A stretch of 64,000 nt of DNA, taken from Limnoglobus roseus (GTDB lineage Bacteria > Planctomycetota > Planctomycetia > Gemmatales > Gemmataceae). The translations under genes and the position numbers were made by a program. Below the pieces are notes generated by a model. It made no database searches. It saw only the letters and a program-made list of their open reading frames with translations, and had not been told where the DNA came from. Within the stretch, counting starts at the first letter, position 1. Each line of letters opens with the position of its first letter. Below are positions 41,388 to 49,620 of this stretch, piece after piece. The stretch covers positions 2,046,001 through 2,110,000 of the forward strand of contig NZ_CP042425.1 in NCBI RefSeq assembly GCF_008254045.1. Direction: 5' to 3'.

Positions 41388-44300
41388 TCACGGCTTCCCG
41401 TCGCCCGTCGGGGCTTGGGTGGCTTGCACTTCGTTCAGCCGCTTGCGGTACTTGTCGTACAGCTTCGTCTGCTTGTTCGTCGGCTCGTAGGGGCGGCCGT
41501 CGACGAAGATCGCCAGAACCTGCGTCGAGGCTTGCAGGATGTCGCCGTTCGAGATGACGAGGTTCGCCTTCTTGCCGGCCTCGACGGTGCCGAACTTGTC
41601 GGCCACGCCGAGGATTTCGGCCGGGTAGAGCGTCACCGCTTTCAAGCCCTCCTCGGCGGGCAGGCCGTAGGCGACGGCCATCGCGGCTTCGTAGGGAAGG
41701 TTGCGGGTGTTGTTCGACCCCGCCGAGCGGATGCAGAACTTCACCCCGGCGGCGTGTAGTTTGGCGGCAGAAGCGTAGCTCGCGTCGTACCGCTCGCCGG
41801 TCTCGCGGGGCAGGCTCATGACCGGGCCGATGATGACCGGGACGTTCTTCTTCTTCAACTCGGCCGCCACTTTCCACGCCTCACTGCCGCCGCTGAGGAT
41901 CGGCTTCACCTTCAACTCCTCAGCCAACTTGAGGGCGGCGAGGATGTCGGTCTTGCGGTCGGCCGCGATCGTCACCGGCTTCTCGCCGCGGACGTAGGGT
42001 AACAGCGAGTCGAACCGCGGGTTGATCGGCAGCGTCAGCCCTTCCTTCTTCGCCGCGTCGTACCGACGGGCCGTCTCGAACAATTCCTTCAGTCGATTGA
42101 GTTTCTCGGTACTGCGGGTCCGCAGGGCCGCAGCTTCGGCGTCACCGCCGCCCGGCCAGTTGTTCGAGTTGAACCCACCGCGGCCGCCCTGCTGGCCGGG
42201 GTACTCGACGTGCAGCGAGAGCGCGTCCACCACGGCCATTTCCGCCGGCGTCCACCCGGCGAGGTTAATCAAAGCCCCCTGCCCCGGCACCAGCGAGCCG
42301 GTCGGCCGCGTCACCACCGTCGTCACGCCGTTGGCCCGCGTGACGGGGAGGAGTTCCGAGTCCGGGTTGACGGCCGCGATCGCGCGAAGGTCGGGCTGGA
42401 AGTCGCCGCCGTCGCGGAAGTCGGCCGTCTCCTTCGCGGAGTCGATCTCGACGAGGCCCAGCACCGTGCCGGCGTCGATCATGCCGGGGTAAACGTGCAG
42501 GCCGGTGCCGTCCACGGTCTTCGCGTCGGCCGGGGCGTCGGGCTTCTCGTCGCCCTTCACCACCTGCTTGATGTCGTGACCGGCCACCACCACCGAGCCC
42601 ACAAACGCGGGCTTACCCGGTTGGTGAATCGTCGCGTTCTTCAGGACGTAAGTGCCCTTCGGGATTTCCGGGATGGCCGCGAACGGCTTCGCGGGCTGCT
42701 CCGGCTCGGCCTTCGCCACCGGGTTCGGCACGAACGTGTCGCCGCGTTGGAAGAAGACCTCGCCCTCGATCACCGTGGCCTCGCAGCGGGCGTAGGTGTT
42801 CAGCGGGTGGCCGTCGAAGATGGCGAAGTCCGCGTCCTTGCCGACCTCGATCGTGCCCATGCGGGCGTCGAGGCCGAGTTGCTTCGCGGGGTTCAGTGTG
42901 ATCGTCTGCAACGCCTCTTCCGGTGAGAACTGGCAGTACTTCACGAGCTTCGCGGCCTCCTGGTTCAAGTGCCGCATCAGTTCGTTGTCGTCGGACTTCA
43001 GGCACACCATCACGCCCGCGTCGCGGAGCAGTCGGCCGGCGTAGGGGATGGCGTCGAACGCCTCGATCTTGTACGCCCACCAGTCGCTGAAGATGCTCAC
43101 GCTCGCGCCGTGGGCGGCGATTTCCGGGGCGACCTTGTACCCTTCGAGGACGTGTTGCAGCGACCGCACCTTCACGCCGAACTTGTCGGCCACGCGGAGG
43201 AGCATGGCGATTTCGTCCGAGCGATAGCAGTGCGAGTGGATGCGAAGCTCGCCCGAAATCACGTCCGACAGGGCTTCGAGCCGTAGGTCGCGGCGGGGTT
43301 CGGGCAGCGGGTCGGGCTTGTCCTTGCTCGCCCGGTAGTCGTCCCACCGCTTGCGGTAGGCCACAGCCTCGGTGAACGCCCGGACGAGAACGGCCTCGAC
43401 ACCGGGGCGGCTGTTCGGGAACCGGCCGTCGGTCCGTTTGACGTTCTCGCCGAGGGCGAACTTCACGCCGCGGGGGTTCTCGGTGACGAGCATCTCCTTC
43501 GCCGGGCGGCCGAACTTCATCTTCACGACGGCGTCTTGTCCGCCGATCACGTCGGCGCTGCCGTGCAGCAGGCGGGCCATCGTCACGCCGCCGCCGAGGG
43601 CGCGGTAAATTTGCACGTCCTCGGAGTCGATCACGTCCTTGACGCGAACTTCGGGAACGACGGACAGCGACGCCTCGTTGACGCCGCCGCTGATGGCGAA
43701 GTGCGAGTGCGTGTCGATGATGCCCGGCATCACGAACATCCCCTCGGCTTCCAGCACCGTCACGCCCTTGTCGGCGGTCAAGTTCGCACCGATGGCCTTC
43801 ACCTTCCCGCCCGCCACCAGAATGTCGGTCTTTGGCAGAACCTTGCCGGTCGTCATGGTCAGAACGGTCGCGCCGCGGATCAGCACGTCGCCGCCGGTCT
43901 GGACGCGCGGCTTGCGGTCGGCTTCGATCTCCGTCACCGCCCCTTCCATCGCGTCGAGTTGCGGGATCACGGCCCGGAACGGGTCGCCGTTGAACGGCCG
44001 CGTGCCGCGGCCGATGATGGTCTGCTGCGCGCCGCCACCAGGCCGCCCGCCCGCACTACCGGTGGGCCGCATTTGGGCCGCGGGCGCTGCCGGGGGTGTG
44101 GTCGCGGGGGGCGTCATCGGGTTGGTCATCGGGGTCGTTTCGGGGTCGTTGTTGCCCCGCGGCCGGCGGGCACCGCCACCGGTCCCACGACCGCCCGGTC
44201 CGGCCCCACCGCTCGGGGCCGCGGCGGCGGTTTGGTTCGCGGCCCGCTCGTCGAGATCGAAGCGGATGCCATCCGCGAACGCGAAGCGGTACTTCGCTTC

Positions 44301-45557
44301 CGAAGTTTGGAACTCGCCCTCGGACACCAACAGGTGAGCCGAACGGCCCTTCTCGATCTTCCCGACCTGCGAGGACGCGCCCAGGATTTCCGCGGCGTCG
44401 GTCGTCAGAGCGGCGAGTGCCGCATCGACCGGAAGGCCGGCGGCGATGGCCTTGCGAACGTCTTCGCGGAAGCGGTCCACCGCCGTGCCCTGCGACACGA
44501 AGGCGAACTTCACGCCCGCCTTGTGCAGAGTCGCCGCACACGCCAGGTCCAGGTTCCGCAACCGCTGTTGTTCTTCCCGCACGCGGACCGGCAGGTCGGT
44601 TTCGCGGTCCGGCGGCGTGGCGAAGTTGATTTGCAACAGCACCGGCACGCCCTCAGCCTTCAGCCGGTCGGCGACCTTCCACGCCTGCTTGCCGCCGACG
44701 ATGATCGGCTTCAGCTTGAACTCGGCCGCGAAGTCGAGGGCACGGTGAATCTGATCAACCGTGTCGGCTTCGAAGGCGACGGGCAACTTGCCCTCCAGGG
44801 CCGGCCAGAGGGCTTCCAGGCCGGGGTCGGCGGACGGCCGCTTGCCAGTCCGGCCGCGTGCTTCGTAGGCCGTCCACTGTCGCTTCAACCACCCGGCGTC
44901 GAGGAACGTCTGTCGGCAGTGAGCGATGATGCCCATGAGGGCGGTCGGGTAGCCTTCGCCGACGACGCGGCTGAACCCGCCGTGCAGGGCGACGGGGCCG
45001 CGGAGCATCGCGTCCCGCGGTACGGCCCCGCTGAGGCTGACGAGGGCGCTGCTGCCGGAGAGGTAGCCGCCGTCCGGCGTCACAAGGTGCGCGGTGAAGC
45101 CGAGCCGCCGCCACGGGGCGACCGATTCTTCATCGAACTTCAGGGCCGTGGCGACCGCGAACTCGGGCGTCAACCCCTTGCGGTTGTCGGGCTTCGTGGC
45201 GATGAGCGGATCGGCGGCGATGTCTTCCACGGCCGGCGGTCCGCCCTGCGAGCGGCGCAGGGTGGCGTCATAGCCGCGAGGACTGCCGGCGTCGACGAAG
45301 CCGGGGTACACGGTCAGACCTTTGCCGTCCGTGACGAGGGCGTCGGCCGGCACGGTCACGTCCGGCCCGACGGCGACAACCAAGCCGTCGCGCACGATAA
45401 TCGTGGCCTTCGGGAGAACCTTACCGGGTTCGAGAACAACCTTCGCGTCTTTGATCGCGTAAGCGGCCGGGCGAAGGCTGGGAGAGTTTTGAGCGACTGT
45501 GGGGAGAGAGGTGAGCAGTAGGAGGAGAGGTACGAGCGCAAATCGGGGTTGCGTCAT
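41388..45557 (-). CDS. Exported triple-module amidohydrolase-family protein, 1389 aa
   Basis: An N-terminal signal peptide (MTQPRFALVPLLLLLTSLPT...) and three tandem imidazolonepropionase-like amidohydrolase modules, about residues 30-440, 555-985 and 1000-1389. A Gly/Pro/Thr-rich linker separates the first two. Only the middle module keeps the metal-binding pattern: VMPGIIDTHSHF near residue 614, ELRIHSHCYRSDE, and VCLKSDDNELMRHLN as a likely late aspartate region. In modules 1 and 3 the HxH site reads VYPGFVDAGSPRG and VYPGMIDAGTVLG, so both have probably lost catalysis. The expected reaction is hydrolysis of a C-N bond, perhaps of a peptide or cyclic amide in the periplasm; the substrate is unknown. 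It stands alone on its strand. Confidence 0.88.
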   Translation of the reverse strand: MTQPRFALVPLLLLLTSLPTVAQNSPSLRPAAYAIKDAKVVLEPGKVLPKATIIVRDGLVVAVGPDVTVPADALVTDGKGLTVYPGFVDAGSPRGYDATLRRSQGGPPAVEDIAADPLIATKPDNRKGLTPEFAVATALKFDEESVAPWRRLGFTAHLVTPDGGYLSGSSALVSLSGAVPRDAMLRGPVALHGGFSRVVGEGYPTALMGIIAHCRQTFLDAGWLKRQWTAYEARGRTGKRPSADPGLEALWPALEGKLPVAFEADTVDQIHRALDFAAEFKLKPIIVGGKQAWKVADRLKAEGVPVLLQINFATPPDRETDLPVRVREEQQRLRNLDLACAATLHKAGVKFAFVSQGTAVDRFREDVRKAIAAGLPVDAALAALTTDAAEILGASSQVGKIEKGRSAHLLVSEGEFQTSEAKYRFAFADGIRFDLDERAANQTAAAAPSGGAGPGGRGTGGGARRPRGNNDPETTPMTNPMTPPATTPPAAPAAQMRPTGSAGGRPGGGAQQTIIGRGTRPFNGDPFRAVIPQLDAMEGAVTEIEADRKPRVQTGGDVLIRGATVLTMTTGKVLPKTDILVAGGKVKAIGANLTADKGVTVLEAEGMFVMPGIIDTHSHFAISGGVNEASLSVVPEVRVKDVIDSEDVQIYRALGGGVTMARLLHGSADVIGGQDAVVKMKFGRPAKEMLVTENPRGVKFALGENVKRTDGRFPNSRPGVEAVLVRAFTEAVAYRKRWDDYRASKDKPDPLPEPRRDLRLEALSDVISGELRIHSHCYRSDEIAMLLRVADKFGVKVRSLQHVLEGYKVAPEIAAHGASVSIFSDWWAYKIEAFDAIPYAGRLLRDAGVMVCLKSDDNELMRHLNQEAAKLVKYCQFSPEEALQTITLNPAKQLGLDARMGTIEVGKDADFAIFDGHPLNTYARCEATVIEGEVFFQRGDTFVPNPVAKAEPEQPAKPFAAIPEIPKGTYVLKNATIHQPGKPAFVGSVVVAGHDIKQVVKGDEKPDAPADAKTVDGTGLHVYPGMIDAGTVLGLVEIDSAKETADFRDGGDFQPDLRAIAAVNPDSELLPVTRANGVTTVVTRPTGSLVPGQGALINLAGWTPAEMAVVDALSLHVEYPGQQGGRGGFNSNNWPGGGDAEAAALRTRSTEKLNRLKELFETARRYDAAKKEGLTLPINPRFDSLLPYVRGEKPVTIAADRKTDILAALKLAEELKVKPILSGGSEAWKVAAELKKKNVPVIIGPVMSLPRETGERYDASYASAAKLHAAGVKFCIRSAGSNNTRNLPYEAAMAVAYGLPAEEGLKAVTLYPAEILGVADKFGTVEAGKKANLVISNGDILQASTQVLAIFVDGRPYEPTNKQTKLYDKYRKRLNEVQATQAPTGDGKP

Positions 45558-45680
45558 GGCGGTTCCGGATGGGGGTTCGGGGACATGGGAACAGTTGTAT
45601 CACATCGACGGATCGCAGGGGCGGGAATTCTTTGAAATGGCCCGCCGGCCGGGGCGTCATTCGGGCAGCACCAATCCTGC

Positions 45681-45810
45681 TCCCTCTCCCCCGGCTTTGA
45701 GGGGGAGAGGGTCGGGGTGAGGGGGTCGAGGTTGCCGTGCGACCGCCGCCTGACAGAGAAGGCGATTCCCCCTCACCCTAACCCTCTCCCCCGCAGAGCC
45801 GGGGGCGAGG
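45681..45810. repeat. GC-rich inverted repeats of the ccctctccc type
   Basis: The 377-bp gap 45558-45934 holds no gene. It contains a hairpin (ccctctcccccgg / gggggagaggg, about 45682-45711). A second, inverted copy (ccctcaccctaaccctctcc / gccgggggcgaggg) lies about 60 bp on. Similar sequence recurs at 51477-51629, so this is a dispersed intergenic repeat family. Confidence 0.7.
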
Positions 45811-45934
45811 GAATCGGATTGGGAGGCCGTTCGGGCAGCCGAGAGTTGCTACCGCTGTCGCCGAACGTGCGTTAGAATGATGCCGGCTTCCCGTCTGTTC
45901 TCGGACGACGCTGACGGACTCCGTGAGGTTCCCC

Positions 45935-47542
45935 ATGTCGCGGTTCTTGGTTCTCAGTCTGGTCCTCCTCGCGCCCGCGGTCGGCTTCGCGGCCGACCCG
46001 GCGAAGGCCGCGCTCGCGAAGAAGTTGTCGGCCGCCATCGACCGGCACCTGGAAGCCGACTGGACCGCCCGCGGCATCAAGCCGGCCGCCGTCGCCGACG
46101 ACGCCGAGTTCCTGCGGCGGGCGTCGTTGGACGTGATCGGCCGCATTCCCCGCGTGGCCGAAGTGACGGAGTTCCTCGCGGACCCGGCCGCCGACAAGCG
46201 GGCGAAGCTCGTCGACCGCCTGCTGACGATGCCGGCGTACTCCCGACACTTCGCGTACACCACCCGGCAGGCGTGGCTTCCGCAGACCAGCACCGACGTG
46301 CGGTTCTTCTTCAACGGCACGCAGTTCGAGGGCTGGTTGCAGGCGCAGTTCCGCAAGAACGCGGCTGCGGATGAGATGGTCCGGCAGGTGCTAACGGCCC
46401 CGGTGTCCCCCGAACAGGCTCGCGGCGGCTTCGGTCGGGACCGCAATAACCCGGAGCTGTCGCCGTTGGTGGCTTTCTACCAGGCGTTCGAGGGCCGACC
46501 GGAGAACCTTTCGGCCGCCGCCACCCGGCAGTTCCTGGGCATTAAGCTCGAATGCGCTCAGTGCCACGACCACCCGTTCGCGACGTACACGAAGGAGCAG
46601 TTCTGGCAGACGGCCGCGTTCTTCGGGGAATACGCCGCCCTGCCGCCGGTGCCGCCGAGTTTCGTCGGCCCGCTCCCGCCGCAGTACGGCAAGAACCAGA
46701 TGACGATTCCGAACACCGAGACGACGCTCGTCGCCACGTTCCTCAACGGCAGCCGCCCCGACTGGCAGCCGGACCGCAACCCGCGGGAGGAGTTGGCCGC
46801 GTGGCTGACCGGCAAGGACAACCCGTTCTTCGCCAAGAACCTGACCAACCGCATGTGGGCCCGCTTCTTCGGCATCGGCCTGATCGACCCGATCGACGAA
46901 CCCGGCGACGCCAACCCGCCGAGCCACCCGGAACTGCTCGACGAACTCGCGGCCGGCTTCGTCGTCAGCGGCTTCGACCACCACACGCTCATCCGGGCCA
47001 TCACCGGCAGCCGGGCGTACCAGCTCACGAGCAAGCTCTCGCACCCGACGCAGGGCGACCCCCGCCGCTTCGCGAAGATGGGGATGAAGGGGCTGAACGG
47101 CGGGCAGATCTTCGACAGCTTCGTGATCGCGACGGGCTTGAAGAACGCCGGCAGCCTGATCGACGAGGGGGAGAACGACTTCCGCGACCGCACCCTTCGC
47201 GGCAAGTTCCTGAAGATGTACCCGACTGGCACGAAGTCGATCGACACGCAGACGTCCATCCTGCAAGCCCTGCTCATGATGAACGGCAAGCAGATGGAAC
47301 AGCAGACGAACGTGGACACGAGCGAAACGCTCGCGGCCGTGGTGGACTCGCCGTTCCTGGCGACGGAAGAACGCATCGACACGCTGTTCCTGGCCGTGAT
47401 GAACCGCAAGGCGACCGACGAAGAGCGCGAGAAGTACGGCAGCTACGTGGACCGCGGCGGCCCTTCCGGGGACAAGAAGAAGGCCATCGGCGACGTCATG
47501 TGGGTGCTGCTGAACAGCACGGAGTTCTTGTTCAATCATTGA
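45935..47542 (+). CDS. Exported DUF1549/DUF1553 protein
   Basis: A 535-residue planctomycete-type protein. A signal peptide (MSRFLVLSLVLLAPAVGFAA) is followed by the DUF1549 domain (FLRRASLDVIGRIPRVAEVTEFL). A conserved cytochrome-like CAQCHDHPFATYTKEQFW motif comes next, then the DUF1553 domain (NRMWARFFGIGLIDPIDEPG, NPPSHPELLDELA, FDHHTLIRAITGSRAYQL). The ATG at 45935 is preferred over the GTG at 45923 because GAGG lies 7 bases before it and the signal peptide then starts normally. Such proteins are encoded next to DUF1501 proteins throughout planctomycetes; a role in extracytoplasmic polysaccharide or sulfatide handling is often suggested but unproven. Its DUF1501 partner follows at 48221. 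Confidence 0.93.
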   Translation: MSRFLVLSLVLLAPAVGFAADPAKAALAKKLSAAIDRHLEADWTARGIKPAAVADDAEFLRRASLDVIGRIPRVAEVTEFLADPAADKRAKLVDRLLTMPAYSRHFAYTTRQAWLPQTSTDVRFFFNGTQFEGWLQAQFRKNAAADEMVRQVLTAPVSPEQARGGFGRDRNNPELSPLVAFYQAFEGRPENLSAAATRQFLGIKLECAQCHDHPFATYTKEQFWQTAAFFGEYAALPPVPPSFVGPLPPQYGKNQMTIPNTETTLVATFLNGSRPDWQPDRNPREELAAWLTGKDNPFFAKNLTNRMWARFFGIGLIDPIDEPGDANPPSHPELLDELAAGFVVSGFDHHTLIRAITGSRAYQLTSKLSHPTQGDPRRFAKMGMKGLNGGQIFDSFVIATGLKNAGSLIDEGENDFRDRTLRGKFLKMYPTGTKSIDTQTSILQALLMMNGKQMEQQTNVDTSETLAAVVDSPFLATEERIDTLFLAVMNRKATDEEREKYGSYVDRGGPSGDKKKAIGDVMWVLLNSTEFLFNH

Positions 47543-47610
47543 CGCGATCCGACCGTTTAGCCGCGTCTCCGAGGCTGTGCGAAGGGGGTCGCGGAAAAAG
47601 GCATCATCTC

Positions 47611-48147
47611 ATGTGTCGAACCATGATGATCGTGACACTGCTTACACTCGGTTCGGGGTGCGGCGAGCGTATTGCAGACGAACGGGGCACGCAAGCCCGG
47701 TGCGATCTCCATGATGTTGAACTTCAAGAAGGGGTCATTCCGATCCGGTATGGGTACCCAATGTTCGCTCCTCAAGAAATTGAGGGAGTGAAACGATTCC
47801 CCTATGCGAATACCTTCCGTTTCGGCGGATGCATGACGACATCGGATTCGCCGAAGAAAGCACGAATTCGCTTCTGTCCGAAATGTCGTGAAGAAGTCGC
47901 CGCGTTAAATCGAGAGTACGCGAGAACCGTTCTGATACCAGTCGCCGAGTATCGAGATCGCGTACAGACGATCCTCGGCGAAGAGGCGTTTCTTAACGTG
48001 CGGTCCTGTATTCATTACACAAAGAATCAAGCCGTTGGTTTTGAAGGGACGGTTGCTTCAGAAGCTGACCTGGTAAGGCTGAAACTGTTAGCCGAGGCTG
48101 CTAATCCGCCGCAGCCGTTGATTTGGGATGTGAAAATCATCCGCTGA
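47611..48147 (+). CDS. Hypothetical lipoprotein with Cys/His pairs
   Basis: A 178-residue protein. MCRTMMIVTLLTLGSGCGER is a short lipoprotein signal with a lipobox-like LGSGC, so anchoring at C17 is likely. The mature part has CDLHDVEL and, further on, RFCPKCREEVAALNREY, pairs that could bind a metal. No enzyme family is recognised. It is inserted between the DUF1549 and DUF1501 genes, which are normally adjacent. Its composition is somewhat poorer in GC than both, so it may be a later insertion. Confidence 0.7.
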   Translation: MCRTMMIVTLLTLGSGCGERIADERGTQARCDLHDVELQEGVIPIRYGYPMFAPQEIEGVKRFPYANTFRFGGCMTTSDSPKKARIRFCPKCREEVAALNREYARTVLIPVAEYRDRVQTILGEEAFLNVRSCIHYTKNQAVGFEGTVASEADLVRLKLLAEAANPPQPLIWDVKIIR

Positions 48148-48220
48148 GTCATCGGCCCGCGCTCCGCAGGCTTCCGCGTCACCGCTTAAGCGGTCCACGA
48201 GTTCACACGAGGTTCCTCCC

Positions 48221-49528
48221 ATGTTCAACCGCCGCCACTTCCTCCGCGCCGCCGGTGCGTCGCTCGCCGTCAGCGCCTCCGGCTGGCTGGCCCCGTTTGC
48301 GAACGCAGCGGCCGCCGACCCGAAGCGGAAGCGGTCGTGCATCCTGCTGTGGATGAACGGCGGGCCGAGCACCATCGACTTGTGGGACCTGAAGCCCGGC
48401 CACGAGAACGGCGGCCCGTTCAAGGAAATTCAGACCAACGTCCCCGGCATGAAGATCAGCGAACACCTGCCGACACTGGCGAAGTTCGGTGACAAGATGG
48501 CCATTCTCCGCGGCATGTCCACGAAGGAAGGCGACCACGAGCGGGCCAGCTTCCAGATGAAGACGGGGCAGTTGCCGATGGGGCCGATCAACTACCCGAA
48601 CATCGGCTCGCTCATTTCGAAGGAGATCGGCAGCTCGACGGCCGAACTGCCGAACTTCGTCAGCATCGCGTCGCGGAGAATCTTCTTCCTCAACGACCCC
48701 GCGTCGCCCGGCTTCCTCGGGCCGAACTACGCCCCCCTCATGGTCGGCACGTCGAACGCCTTCAACGAGCCGAGCGGCGACAAGTTGTGGGAGCAACTCA
48801 AGGTCGAGAACCTCGAACGGCCGAAGTCCGTGGACGCCAAGCACGGTGACAGTCGGCTGTCCCTGCTCCGCGACATGCAGGAGGACTTCGCCGGCGGTCG
48901 GCCGACGGCGATCAGCGACAGCCACGTCGCAGCGTATGATCGCGCCGCCCGGCTGATGACCTCGAACGCGGCCGAGGCGTTCGACATGACGAAGGAGAAG
49001 CCCGCCGACCGCGACCGCTACGGCAAGTCGCTGTTCGGCCAGGGCTGCCTGCTCGCCCGGCGGTTGGTCGAGAAGGGCGTGCCGTTCGTCGAAGTGACCA
49101 TGAGCGGCTGGGACACCCACGGCAACAACTTCGACTTCGTGAAGAAGAACAGCGAGCACCTCGACAAGGGGTGGGGCCAACTGATGATCGACTTGAAGGA
49201 ACGTGGGTTGCTTGATTCGACGCTGATCGTGTGGATGGGCGAGTTCGGCCGCACGCCGCGGATCAACGGCGGCAACGGCCGCGACCACTACCCGAACGCC
49301 TGGGCGACCGTACTGGCCGGCGGCGGCATCAAGGGCGGCCAAGTCATCGGCAAGACGAGCAAGGACGGCACCACGGTCGAGGACCGCAAGACGAACACGA
49401 ACGACCTGCTCGCGACGGTCTGCGGTGCGCTCGGCATCGACCACGAGAAGCAAAACATGTCGAACGTCGGCCGGCCGATCCGCATCGTGGACAAGTCCGC
49501 CCAGCCGGTAACGGAAGTGGTGAGCTAG
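48221..49528 (+). CDS. Tat-exported DUF1501 protein
   Basis: A 435-residue DUF1501 family protein (sulfatase/alkaline-phosphatase-like fold). The N-terminus MFNRRHFLRAAGASLAVSAS is a twin-arginine signal. Family motifs are CILLWMNGGPSTIDLWDLKPG, AILRGMSTKEGDHERA, VEVTMSGWDTHGNNFDF and LIVWMGEFGRTPRINGGNGRDHY, which carry the metal-site residues. It is the usual genomic partner of DUF1549/DUF1553 proteins and lies downstream of one here. The two are expected to act together outside the cytoplasm. A 32-bp perfect inverted repeat follows its stop by 2 bases and probably ends the transcript. Confidence 0.94.
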   Translation: MFNRRHFLRAAGASLAVSASGWLAPFANAAAADPKRKRSCILLWMNGGPSTIDLWDLKPGHENGGPFKEIQTNVPGMKISEHLPTLAKFGDKMAILRGMSTKEGDHERASFQMKTGQLPMGPINYPNIGSLISKEIGSSTAELPNFVSIASRRIFFLNDPASPGFLGPNYAPLMVGTSNAFNEPSGDKLWEQLKVENLERPKSVDAKHGDSRLSLLRDMQEDFAGGRPTAISDSHVAAYDRAARLMTSNAAEAFDMTKEKPADRDRYGKSLFGQGCLLARRLVEKGVPFVEVTMSGWDTHGNNFDFVKKNSEHLDKGWGQLMIDLKERGLLDSTLIVWMGEFGRTPRINGGNGRDHYPNAWATVLAGGGIKGGQVIGKTSKDGTTVEDRKTNTNDLLATVCGALGIDHEKQNMSNVGRPIRIVDKSAQPVTEVVS

Positions 49529-49530
49529 AA

Positions 49531-49610
49531 GGCGAGCGGCCCGGCGTAAGCGGGCCGTGTCTTAAGAGCATTCATTTCAGACACGGCCCGCTTACGCCGG
49601 GCCGCTCGCC
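49531..49610. terminator. Perfect 32-bp inverted repeat after the DUF1501 gene
   Basis: Left arm 49531-49562 (ggcgagcggcccggcgtaag...) and right arm 49579-49610 are exact reverse complements with a 16-base loop. There is no T tract, so it is not a classical intrinsic terminator. It may end transcription by hairpin alone, or belong to a dispersed palindromic repeat family. Confidence 0.75.
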
Positions 49611-49620
49611 GGGGCTTCGC

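Noticed and set aside
43536..45521. Plus-strand 661-codon ORF opposite the amidohydrolase gene
   Set aside because: Its composition is that of an antisense shadow, while the minus strand has signal peptide and clear amidohydrolase motifs.
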